DNA of 64,000 bases from an uncultured Prevotellaceae bacterium (GTDB lineage Bacteria > Bacteroidota > Bacteroidia > Bacteroidales > Bacteroidaceae): assembly GCA_947168395.1 (NCBI GenBank), contig CAMVLT010000007.1, positions 57,269-121,268 of the forward strand. The letters are read 5' to 3'. The translations under genes and the position numbers were made by a program. Of this stretch, positions 5,997 through 13,887 are shown piece by piece (position 1 is the stretch's first letter; every line of letters starts with the position of its first letter). The notes beneath the pieces were generated by a model. The model was not told the origin of the DNA. It searched no databases and saw only the letters and a list, made by a program, of their open reading frames with translations.

Positions 5997-8747
5997 ATGA
6001 TAGACAGCATTGTTGAAAGTTTTAAAAACAACTTGATAGCCGAGGATCGTTACCAGATGATTCTCGACGGTCTACAGGTGACACTTATTATCACGCTCTG
6101 TGCTACCGTCTTAGGCACGATACTGGGCGGACTGGTGTGCTGGATGCGCATGAACCGGCGGGCATGGCTGCGGCAAGTGGCCAAAGTGTATATCGACCTG
6201 ATGCGCGGCACACCCGTACTGGTGCTGCTCATGCTGATGTACTATGTGGTGATGGCACCGATGGACGCTACGGGCATTGTGGTGGCCATCGTCACCTTCG
6301 CCCTAAACACGGCAGCCTACATCAGCGAGATGCTGCGCACCACCATTCAGGGTATTGACCGAGGCCAGACCGAGGCGGGACTGGCCTTAGGCTATACACA
6401 ACGGCAGACGTTCTTCCGGATAGTGCTGCCACAGGTCATCAGGGCGGTGATGCCCGTCTATCAGGGCGAAGTGGTGAGTCTGCTGAAGGGTACAAGTATC
6501 GTGGGTTACATTGCCGTGAACGACATGACACGAGCTTCCGACCTGATACGCTCGCGAACGTTCGATGCCTTCTTCCCCCTCATTGTGACCGCCATCATCT
6601 ATTTCTTCATGGCATGGCTCATCGGAGTGCTGCTGATGTCGCTGGTGCAGCGCCAGCGTATGAAAGCCATTGCTGCGGCAGTAGTGCTGACGCTGTTTGG
6701 CATGGTGGCTTACGTGCCAACGCTTGCGGATGGCTGTTCTGCAGCAACCGTGGCCGACGGTTCTTTGCAGGGCAAAGCTCCATCGGATGTTCCTTCCGTC
6801 TTCAAGGCCCTCTCCGGCAAGCGTGTCGGAGTCATTATCGGCAGCATACAAGACATTGCCGTCACCGACATGGCCCCCGATGCCGACATTCTGCGCGTAG
6901 CCAACACGACCGACATGCTGACAGCCTTAGAGAGCGGCAAGGTGGAGGTGGCAGGCGGTGAGAGCCTGACGCTGATATTCAACAAGGAGCTGGCCGCCAA
7001 GGTGGACTCGGTGGACTCGGGGCTGAAACCAATTCCGATAGGTGCCTGTTTCCGCCAGGACAATACCGCGTTGCAGCAGGACTTCAACCGCTTCCTGGCC
7101 GACATTCGCAACGACGGCACCTACCAGGAGATTATGGACCGCTGGAGGAATGCCGACGACCCCTCGGCCGTGACAATACCCCAGCAGCGCGGCACAGGGC
7201 GCACCCTGCATGTGGCAACCTACCCGGCCATGCCTCCGTTCAACTTTATCTGCATGGGAAAGCCGTCGGGCATAGAGCCAGACATACTGACGGAGTGGGC
7301 TAACCGCCGCAACTGGCAACTGGAGTTTCTCGTGATGGACTTCGCCTCGCAGATTCCTGCCGTACAGACAGGCAAAGCCGACATGGCCTTAGGGGCTATC
7401 AGCATTACCGAGGAGCGACAGAAGCAGGTGCTCTTCTCCGACGGTTATATCGATTCGCACATTGTGCTGATTACACGAAAAGGAGAAAGCCTCACCTCCA
7501 ACCCCGCTTCCGAGGAGAAAGGAGAGACAGAAGGTGAGGTTTTTGGTGTTATCGCTTTCCTTATTATTATAATAGGTGGCGGCGCATGGCTATTTGTTCG
7601 TCGCAAACACCACTCCGCATCACATTCCACTCCCCTCCCTCACAGGGAGGGGACGGGGGAGAGTGTGTTAGGCCTTCACATCTCCCACGTGAAGAAAAGT
7701 TTCGGTACGTTCGATGTGCTGCGCGATATCAATGTTGATATACACAAGGGCGAGGTAATCTCCATCATCGGCCCCTCAGGAACGGGCAAGAGCACTTTCC
7801 TGCGATGTCTGAACCTCTTGGAGCACCCCACCAGCGGCAGCATCCTCATCAACGGACAAGACATCCTGTCTCCCAATGCTGACGTACCTATGCTGCGCCG
7901 CCGTATGGGCATGGTGTTCCAGTCGTTCAACTTGTTCAACGGCATGTCGGTACTCGACAACATCTGCCTGGCACCCATGCAGCTGCTTGGCAAAAGCCGT
8001 GAGGAAGCCGAGCAGAAAGCTTACGAACTGCTGAAGATGGTGGGACTGGCCGAACGAGCCGATGCCCTGCCCGACCAACTATCAGGTGGACAGAAGCAGC
8101 GTGTAGCCATTGCACGTGCGCTGGCTATGGAGCCCGAGATACTGCTCTTCGATGAACCGACCTCTGCCCTCGACCCCACAATGGTGAGCGAGGTGCTGGG
8201 CGTGATGACACGACTGGCCCGTGAGGGCATGACGATGATTGTGGTGACCCACGAGATGCGCTTCGCCCGTCAGGTGAGCAGCCGCGTGCTGTTCTTTGCC
8301 GACGGTGTGGTCTATGAGGACGGCACACCCGACCAACTCTTCGAACATCCGCAGCGCGAGCGTACCCGCCAGTTCATACAGCAGATACACGAGACGACAT
8401 TCAGCATCGAGAGCGAGCAATTCGACTGGTATGCCATGATGGCGCAGATGGAGCAGTTCTGTCAGCAATACAACCTGTCGCGCCAGCAGACCGACGGCGT
8501 GCTCCACGTTATAGACGAATCGCTCAGCATCCTCGGCTCAGGTGAAAAAGCTATCCAGTCCGGCACGCGCCTCACGCTGTCCTATACGGAGCAGGACGAT
8601 ACGCTGCAGTTCACCGTCAACTGTCCGCAGGCCATCGACCGCGATGTCTTCCAAGCCGACAACGACGATTTAGCCCTGACCATCCTGCGCAACTTCTGCC
8701 GCGACATCAGCATCGACGGCAATATGCTCCGCATAACTGTCAGGTAG
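5997..8747 (+). CDS. Single-chain polar amino-acid ABC importer (permease + SBP + ATPase fusion)
   Basis: One 916-residue polypeptide holds a whole importer. Residues 15-222 are a HisM/GlnP-type permease with the EAA loop (EAGLALGYTQRQTFFRIVLPQ). A membrane segment at 225-243 then leads to a periplasmic substrate-binding region, and another at 514-533 returns the chain to the cytoplasm. Residues 560-798 are a GlnQ-type ATPase with GPSGTGKST, LSGGQ, LLFDEPTSALD and a switch His. The binding region is in unusual order: the lobe normally C-terminal (GKRVGVIIGS...DGTYQEIMDRW, about 273-382) comes before the lobe normally N-terminal (LHVATYPAMPPFNF...LITRKG, about 399-492). Residues 799-916 form an extra domain whose end resembles anti-sigma/HATPase-like folds. 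A GC-rich palindrome sits in the linker before the ATPase. The exact amino acid is unknown. Confidence 0.88.
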   Translation: MIDSIVESFKNNLIAEDRYQMILDGLQVTLIITLCATVLGTILGGLVCWMRMNRRAWLRQVAKVYIDLMRGTPVLVLLMLMYYVVMAPMDATGIVVAIVTFALNTAAYISEMLRTTIQGIDRGQTEAGLALGYTQRQTFFRIVLPQVIRAVMPVYQGEVVSLLKGTSIVGYIAVNDMTRASDLIRSRTFDAFFPLIVTAIIYFFMAWLIGVLLMSLVQRQRMKAIAAAVVLTLFGMVAYVPTLADGCSAATVADGSLQGKAPSDVPSVFKALSGKRVGVIIGSIQDIAVTDMAPDADILRVANTTDMLTALESGKVEVAGGESLTLIFNKELAAKVDSVDSGLKPIPIGACFRQDNTALQQDFNRFLADIRNDGTYQEIMDRWRNADDPSAVTIPQQRGTGRTLHVATYPAMPPFNFICMGKPSGIEPDILTEWANRRNWQLEFLVMDFASQIPAVQTGKADMALGAISITEERQKQVLFSDGYIDSHIVLITRKGESLTSNPASEEKGETEGEVFGVIAFLIIIIGGGAWLFVRRKHHSASHSTPLPHREGTGESVLGLHISHVKKSFGTFDVLRDINVDIHKGEVISIIGPSGTGKSTFLRCLNLLEHPTSGSILINGQDILSPNADVPMLRRRMGMVFQSFNLFNGMSVLDNICLAPMQLLGKSREEAEQKAYELLKMVGLAERADALPDQLSGGQKQRVAIARALAMEPEILLFDEPTSALDPTMVSEVLGVMTRLAREGMTMIVVTHEMRFARQVSSRVLFFADGVVYEDGTPDQLFEHPQRERTRQFIQQIHETTFSIESEQFDWYAMMAQMEQFCQQYNLSRQQTDGVLHVIDESLSILGSGEKAIQSGTRLTLSYTEQDDTLQFTVNCPQAIDRDVFQADNDDLALTILRNFCRDISIDGNMLRITVR
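7629..7665. repeat. In-frame GC-rich palindromic insert in the ABC importer gene
   Basis: CCCCTCCCT-CAC-AGGGAGGGG (9-bp stem) followed by ACGGGGGAG. It codes for a Pro/Gly/Glu-rich linker (TPLPHREGTGES) between the last membrane segment and the ATPase. An insert of the same design is present in the TPR gene at 62098. Confidence 0.6.
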
Positions 8748-8749
8748 AG

Positions 8750-10015
8750 TCATTTGTTGGCGTTGCAGCGGGCGGTATAGAACTGGCGGAAGTCCGACCA
8801 TTTGTAGTATGGATAGTTGTCCGTAGTCAAGGGCAGACTGGCCTCCTTGCCGTTCAGCAGGCATTTCACCAGCACATCGTCGCTGGCCTTCTTGCTGCGG
8901 TAGAATACGAGCTGTATGTTGCAAGCCTTGCAAGTGTTCCAGTTCTGGTAGCAGTTCTTTATCTCGTAGGGGTCCTCGGGGTCAAGGTCGGCACCGTTGA
9001 TGCCCATGAGGATGTGGAGCGGCCCCAGACAATCATCGTGGCCGAATCGCAGGTCGGCAATGTGGTCGCTACTACCATCGAGCACGGCATCGGCCTTCTT
9101 GATGATGTCCTCCAAGATGGGAATCATCATGTACTGGCGGGGAAACAGCCAGGAGTAGGTGCCCAGATTGGAACTCTCCCATCGCTCAGCTATCTCCTTG
9201 TCGGTGATAAGATTGCCCATCATGCCCTCATGACCGATATTAGGCAGCGAGGTGTATAGGTTGATGAAGTTGTCACCAATATGATGTACGCTGCCAGGCA
9301 GTCCCTCGGTAGAGGTGAAGGCACGACCGACAATCGTTTCGCGCAGGTTGTCGTTGTACTTGAACTTGTCGCGGTTCTTCTCGTAGCGGGGCTTGTGGCT
9401 GGGAAAGTCGCGACGGGCGGGATTCTGACGGTCGGCAGGCACCACACCGTCGAGGGTGAAGCGCGACGACTGCTCGCGAATCTCTATCTTGGGATTACAC
9501 TGCACCAGTTCCTGACAGAAGCCTGCCATGCTGATGACGCAACGCCCACTGAGCGAGGCAATGGCAAACACATTGCCGCCCTTCTTGAACACCTCGGGGA
9601 AATTGTTGTACATGGTTCGGGCTATGCGCTGGTGCTGCTCCCAGCCCAGGTCGCTCAGCTCGCTAACACCGGTGGACAGTTCATCCTTGGCAGCCTCAAA
9701 CTTCTTGTAAAACGCCTCGCCCTCGGCAGTGAGCTGGTGCTTGCGGTGAGCAATGGTCAGCAGGCTGTCCATTTCGCGATAGAGGAAAGCGTTCCAGTAG
9801 TAGCGAGAGCCGTGACGGCCATAGTGGCTGATGTAGAACGGCTTGTAGCCGCTGGGAGCCTTGGTCAGTTTCTCGGTCGTGAACTCATACGGATAGTCGG
9901 TACCGTATGCTTTCCTTGGATCGGCCTTCAGCTGATCTAATGGTGAGCGACCTTGTGCCCAACCTGCAAGCGCAAAGGCGATGAATACAATAATAGTCAA
10001 GGTTCTTCTCTTCAT
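8750..10015 (-). CDS. Secreted histidine-type acid phosphatase (phytase-like)
   Basis: 421 residues with a signal peptide (MKRRTLTIIVFIAFALAGWAQG). SHYGRHGSRYYW is the RHGxR catalytic motif holding the phospho-His. The distal acid is likely in FGHDDCLGPL (HD type). Such branch-2 histidine phosphatases hydrolyse phosphomonoesters including inositol phosphates in the periplasm. MINPP-type enzymes of Bacteroides use HAE in place of HD, so this is related but distinct. It is convergent with the ABC gene, with 2 bp between the stops. The real substrate is unknown. Confidence 0.85.
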   Translation of the reverse strand: MKRRTLTIIVFIAFALAGWAQGRSPLDQLKADPRKAYGTDYPYEFTTEKLTKAPSGYKPFYISHYGRHGSRYYWNAFLYREMDSLLTIAHRKHQLTAEGEAFYKKFEAAKDELSTGVSELSDLGWEQHQRIARTMYNNFPEVFKKGGNVFAIASLSGRCVISMAGFCQELVQCNPKIEIREQSSRFTLDGVVPADRQNPARRDFPSHKPRYEKNRDKFKYNDNLRETIVGRAFTSTEGLPGSVHHIGDNFINLYTSLPNIGHEGMMGNLITDKEIAERWESSNLGTYSWLFPRQYMMIPILEDIIKKADAVLDGSSDHIADLRFGHDDCLGPLHILMGINGADLDPEDPYEIKNCYQNWNTCKACNIQLVFYRSKKASDDVLVKCLLNGKEASLPLTTDNYPYYKWSDFRQFYTARCNANK

Positions 10016-10084
10016 GTCTCTTAGTTTTATGTTCAGTTATTGATATTTGCTTACTCGCCAAAGCGGCACCTCATAATCCTGAAT

Positions 10085-10726
10085 TCAAATATAGAATTCT
10101 GACGGATCTATCAATCCCGCACGGAACGCGTACTTCACCGCTTCGTGCGCTGTGTTGATACCCAGTTTGCGGAAGATGTTCTTGCGATGCGTGGTGACAG
10201 TATGGATGCTCGAGAACCGCTCGGCAGCTATCTCCTTCGTGGTCTTACCCTGGGCAATGGCTTTCACTATCTCCGTCTCGGTAGCCGTCAGTATGTCAGG
10301 TTTCTCCTCTTCCTGCTGCTGGGTGATGATGGTCTCCAGGGCACGCTGGCTGAGGTAGCGGTTGTGGCGGCCTACTGACTGCAGGGCCTCACGAAGCTCG
10401 CTAAGGGGACTGTCCTTGAACACCACGCTGAACTGATGGGACGAATACACCACACGGCGTATGAACTGCGGTGTCAGCTCGTCGCTGAGGAGAATCCACT
10501 CCGACAGTCCGAACCGCTCGGCTACTATCAGCAACTGGTCCTCGTCGGCAAAGTCAAACAACGTATAATCGAGAATCACCACCGAATCCTCGTGCTCCCT
10601 CAACAACTGGATCAGCCCTGCCTTATCCACTGCGCGATAGACCACTTGCTCCTCATCGCGCTTCAACAGGCTGCGAATTGCAAAGGCTGTCAACTCCTGA
10701 TTGTCTGCAACAATATATTTCCTCAT
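10085..10726 (-). CDS. LuxR/NarL-type response regulator
   Basis: 213 residues from the start chosen here (MRKYIVADNQ), eight codons inside the track ORF because the upstream bases overlap the promoter. The N-terminal receiver-like domain has VVILDY with a candidate phospho-Asp but is otherwise divergent. The C-terminal HTH (LTATETEIVKAIAQGKTTKEIAAERF...TVTTHRKNIFRKLGI) is a clear GerE/LuxR domain that binds DNA. No sensor kinase lies nearby. The phosphatase gene follows 70 bp downstream and may be cotranscribed. Confidence 0.88.
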   Translation of the reverse strand: MRKYIVADNQELTAFAIRSLLKRDEEQVVYRAVDKAGLIQLLREHEDSVVILDYTLFDFADEDQLLIVAERFGLSEWILLSDELTPQFIRRVVYSSHQFSVVFKDSPLSELREALQSVGRHNRYLSQRALETIITQQQEEEKPDILTATETEIVKAIAQGKTTKEIAAERFSSIHTVTTHRKNIFRKLGINTAHEAVKYAFRAGLIDPSEFYI

Positions 10727-10747
10727 AATTGTGCCGGTTTTTGGGTG

Positions 10748-10779
10748 CAAAGGTACTACTTTTAAAATATATAACCAAA
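10748..10779 (-). promoter_or_regulatory. Promoter of the LuxR-type regulator
   Basis: On the minus strand, TTTG (10776-10779), 20 bp, TACCTTTG (10748-10755), then 21 bp to the ATG. Confidence 0.82.
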
Positions 10780-10990
10780 TCTACAACGAATTAAGGAAAA
10801 TATCTCTGCACATCATGCCCTTTACCTTCGTTCTATTCCAAGAACCCCCATTTTTGGGTGCCAAAATAGATTATTATTCTGCAAAGTTAACAAAAACACA
10901 TCTTGTGTGTAATAGATGTTAAAAGTGTGCGCTTTGGTGCAAGGTTTTACATGATGTGGCGTTTATATAAAAGAATGAACTAAAAACGAT

Positions 10991-11665
10991 ATGACTATAA
11001 ATACAAAGATTATTTATCCGCTGAGTTATCCAAACAGACTTGTACTCCTTGCATCATTCTGCTTTTTCACCTTGGCGGCGAATGCTCAAAGTTTCCGTCA
11101 CCATGAGTTCAGCAGTACATTCGGATTTGGTCCCAATATGGCAGACAAGGAAGTCCGCCACGTGAAGGACTACTACGAAATGCAGTACCAAGGGGAATGT
11201 TTCGGCCTGCTGGGCGATTCTTTCGTTACTTTCAACTTAGAATATCACTATCGCTTTGACTGGCATTGGGCTGCTGGAGCCATCGTGGGATGGGGACGTT
11301 CTGAAGGTAGCTATCACCGTTGCGATGATATACGAACGTCCGTCGAGGATTCTTATGACTGTTTTATTCGGGATCGTGGCGGCATATCGAGCAGGGTCTT
11401 CTACCTGGCTCCGTCAGTAAAGTACGACTGGTTTCTGAAGGGTAAGTTCAGGCTCTATTCACGAGTCGCTTTAGGTGCGATGCGACAGCATACGACATTT
11501 GAATACAAAATGATGGAAGCATCTTATGACGAGGTCAAATGGAAAGTAGCCTATCAGCTGACCCCCATAGGCTTCGACTTCGGTATAGAACCCATCCGCG
11601 TTTACTCAGAACTCGGATATGGCTGCCAAGGCGTATTCACAATAGGTGCCAGAGTAGCATTGTAA
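10991..11665 (+). CDS. Predicted secreted outer-membrane beta-barrel-like protein
   Basis: 224 residues with an extended N-terminus and a signal-peptide core (LVLLASFCFFTLAANAQ). The mature part alternates aromatic and polar residues (FNLEYHYRFDWHWAAGAIVGW; APSVKYDWFLKGKFRLYSRVALGA) and ends VFTIGARVAL, as expected for a small 8-strand barrel. I do not recognise a named family. It is followed 25 bp later by a lipoprotein gene, probably one operon. About 260 bp upstream hold no gene. Confidence 0.6.
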   Translation: MTINTKIIYPLSYPNRLVLLASFCFFTLAANAQSFRHHEFSSTFGFGPNMADKEVRHVKDYYEMQYQGECFGLLGDSFVTFNLEYHYRFDWHWAAGAIVGWGRSEGSYHRCDDIRTSVEDSYDCFIRDRGGISSRVFYLAPSVKYDWFLKGKFRLYSRVALGAMRQHTTFEYKMMEASYDEVKWKVAYQLTPIGFDFGIEPIRVYSELGYGCQGVFTIGARVAL

Positions 11666-11690
11666 ATATAGAAAGTTAACAGAAACGAAT

Positions 11691-12260
11691 ATGAGAAAAC
11701 AGGTATTATTTATGAGTGCGTTCCTGCTTCTTTGTGTAACGGGATGCAGCAATGATGAGAGTGAGGTTAACGATGTGAACAATGTGCGTGGCGGTGTTAT
11801 CTATGAAGGATATACCCAACAGGAGATAGATAAGTCAGATCCGTTAGCCGTGTTCTTCGGAAACGAGCTACATGGCCCTCGTTGGGGCGCCTATGGGAAT
11901 GAGCTCAAGACCTTTTTCGAGCAAGGGGAATGGAACGACGAAACCTGCCTGGCAATCAACAGCAGACAGGAATTCCAAACAGCCTATATGGGAACAAAAG
12001 AATTGCCCGATGTAGATTTCGACCAATATACGCTTGTTATTGGCAGAACATGGGGCAACGACGGTTCTTATACGCTCAACAAAATTGTCCTAAGGGATAA
12101 TGGCCAAGCTTATGAACTTGAAACCCAGTTGCTCCACCATCATTATTCAAATATGGCTGTTACGTGTGCCATCATAAGCATTTGCTACTGGCGCTTGTAC
12201 CCGAAGTTGGCGCAAAAAGCAATCATACCCAAACGTACTGTGAAAGATGTATTTGAATAA
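11691..12260 (+). CDS. Hypothetical lipoprotein
   Basis: 189 residues; signal peptide with lipobox LCVTGC, so probably anchored to a membrane by lipidated Cys19. The segment INSRQEFQTAYMG...LPDVDFDQYTLVIGRTW resembles the style of PrcB-C/protease-inhibitor-like domains, a weak resemblance only. No function can be assigned. Likely cotranscribed with the barrel-like protein upstream. Confidence 0.6.
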   Translation: MRKQVLFMSAFLLLCVTGCSNDESEVNDVNNVRGGVIYEGYTQQEIDKSDPLAVFFGNELHGPRWGAYGNELKTFFEQGEWNDETCLAINSRQEFQTAYMGTKELPDVDFDQYTLVIGRTWGNDGSYTLNKIVLRDNGQAYELETQLLHHHYSNMAVTCAIISICYWRLYPKLAQKAIIPKRTVKDVFE

Positions 12261-12266
12261 ACAAAA

Positions 12267-12302
12267 ATTTGGCCGTTTGAATGTTTCTCATTACCTTTGC
12301 AA
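12267..12302 (+). promoter_or_regulatory. Left 36-bp inverted repeat carrying a rightward promoter
   Basis: Contains TTTG in ATTTGGCCGTTTG and a TACCTTTG -7 box. The same 36 bp recur inverted at 13131-13166 with three mismatches. It drives the truncated gene at 12343. Confidence 0.7.
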
Positions 12303-12342
12303 ACAGGAACCATTAATATCTTAACAAACAAAACTATTAGTT

Positions 12343-12870
12343 ATGAAAAAGATCTTTACTTTACTGTTTGCGTTCCTGATGGCAGGTACAGCATCCGCAC
12401 AGGACAAGTGGTTTAATTTCCTGAGAAATGGCACGTTGTCTGAAGATCCTGTCGGTGGAAAGTTTACCAACTTTACTGGCCGTTTCGGAGCCATAGGTAC
12501 CGACGACAAGGCCGTCGTCGTGGATGACCCGTTAGATGGAAAGCCCGCCTTGACTTTGACCACTATTGCCTACAATTACCAAGAGCCGATATTAGATGAT
12601 GACGGTAATCCCGTCTTGGATGGCGATGGTAATCCTACCTACATTGACTACTACAAGAAGGAGGATGGCACTTTGCTGTCGGCTATCGATGACTGGGCTA
12701 CCCAGTTCCATGTGACAATTCCCCACAAGTTTAAGGGTGGCGAGAAGTTCAGGCTGAAGTTCTCTGCTCCTGCAAGGTCAGCAGGATGGTGTCTTCGATG
12801 GAACCCGCTTCCAACCTCTTCTCCTGACTGCGATGGTAGTTGCAGAAGTCGGGCCACCATTCGCGACTGA
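12343..12870 (+). pseudogene. Secreted protein gene truncated by inserted antisense copy
   Basis: The first about 141 codons are genuine: signal peptide MKKIFTLLFAFLMAGTASAQ, then a secreted beta-rich domain (WFNFLRNGTLSEDP...ATQFHVTIPHKFKGGEKFRLKFS) of the sort seen in Prevotella surface proteins with carbohydrate-binding-like repeats. At 12765 the reading frame enters the antisense strand of the duplicated AlkZ-related fragment, giving a Cys/Arg/Ser-rich nonsense tail (SAGWCLRWNPLPTSSPDCDG). The gene is therefore broken, and its remaining 3' part is not in the window. Confidence 0.8.
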
Positions 12871-13126
12871 TGAAGCCGGCCTTACCTGCGAAGAACTTGC
12901 CATAGACGCAGTTGCCCTCCTGCACAATCGGGCCTTTCCACTTCCATAGCGGCCAGTCCCATCCGTCGTCGAACACCACGTAGCGGCAATCCTCGTCCAC
13001 CACGTCCTCAGCCGAAAAGCCCGGTATGCCGCTGTCAAGCAGTGGCAAGAAACCGACTTGCTGTATAAACTCCATCAGTTCGGGGCAGGAGTGTATCTCC
13101 ACCTGTGAGAAAATGCTGTTGTTCAT
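12749..13126 (-). pseudogene. Truncated duplicate of the AlkZ-related gene
   Basis: Codes for the first about 120 residues of the protein at 14980-15660 with identical sequence (MNNSIFSQVEIHSCPEL to LLTLQE), then five unrelated codons and a stop. The DNA identity covers 12765-13126 against 15299-15660 (362 bp, offset 2534) with no difference that I could find. It keeps an ATG and has a promoter upstream (13131-13166), so a 126-residue fragment could be made. It lacks most of the C-terminal DNA-binding part. Confidence 0.85.
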
Positions 13127-13130
13127 TCGC

Positions 13131-13166
13131 TTGCAAAGATAGTAAGAAACATTCAAACGGCCAAAT
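13131..13166 (-). promoter_or_regulatory. Right 36-bp inverted repeat carrying a leftward promoter
   Basis: Inverted copy of 12267-12302 (33 of 36 identical). It contains TTTG and TATCTTTG read leftward into the truncated AlkZ-related copy. The two copies face each other across 828 bp. Confidence 0.68.
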
Positions 13167-13232
13167 ATTTTCCAACTAAATATATGCTGCCGCCAACCAC
13201 TCGTCACAGAATCGTGCAGAATATCCCAGAAA

Positions 13233-13264
13233 TTTGCAAGGCCAGATTTTTCCTCATACCTTTG
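13233..13264 (+). promoter_or_regulatory. Promoter of the lipoprotein gene at 13298
   Basis: TTTG (13233-13236), 20 bp, TACCTTTG (13257-13264), 33 bp before the ATG. Confidence 0.8.
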
Positions 13265-13297
13265 CACCGTCAAACGATTTTTAAAAACAAAAGTAAA

Positions 13298-13864
13298 ATG
13301 AAAAAGATGATGTTTATGGCTCTTGCAGCCGTGGTTTTATGTGGTTCATTCGCTTCGTGCAGCAAAGACGACGATGACGTAATCCCTGCCGAGGACGATA
13401 AGGAAGTGAAGTATTATGACTATTCCGAGAAGGGATTCTTCATGAATGGTGAAATTAAGGTACGCGGGTACTTTGATAACGACAGCATCATGGAGGGCTA
13501 TACCAAATACGTGAAGCGCACGGCCTCCTACGTCACCATCGACGGTGACGAGAACGAGATAGTGTTAGGCTACGGCCTGGTCGTGGGAATCAACAACTTC
13601 GCCAGGTTCTATTCCGACGACGTCACTTACAATGCCGACAGTACTGCTATCACGTGTAAGGGGCAGATTGAGCTCAATGCGTATGATGGCAAGGCTTACG
13701 ATGCCAGCATTACCGCCGGCATTGACTCCATTGGGAAGCCTCATCTCGTCACTTGTAGCGCAGCGGTCGATGGCAAAAGGCTTACGCTACAGTTCCGGCA
13801 GACTTACCAAAGGAGCGAATACAGCGACGCTGAAGTGCCGAAGAAAGATGCCTTTAGCATATAA
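13298..13864 (+). CDS. Hypothetical lipoprotein, beta-rich
   Basis: 188 residues from the ATG after the promoter (the track start at 13184 precedes it). Signal peptide with lipobox GSFASC, then a poly-Asp stretch (SKDDDDV) common after the lipidated Cys of Bacteroidota surface lipoproteins. The remainder is beta-rich with repeated strands (KYVKRTASYVTIDGDENEI...) and may be a calycin-like or other small barrel, which is inference only. It converges on the nucleoside hydrolase-like gene. Confidence 0.65.
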   Translation: MKKMMFMALAAVVLCGSFASCSKDDDDVIPAEDDKEVKYYDYSEKGFFMNGEIKVRGYFDNDSIMEGYTKYVKRTASYVTIDGDENEIVLGYGLVVGINNFARFYSDDVTYNADSTAITCKGQIELNAYDGKAYDASITAGIDSIGKPHLVTCSAAVDGKRLTLQFRQTYQRSEYSDAEVPKKDAFSI

Positions 13865-13887
13865 CACGCCGCCTCTACCTGTGACAT

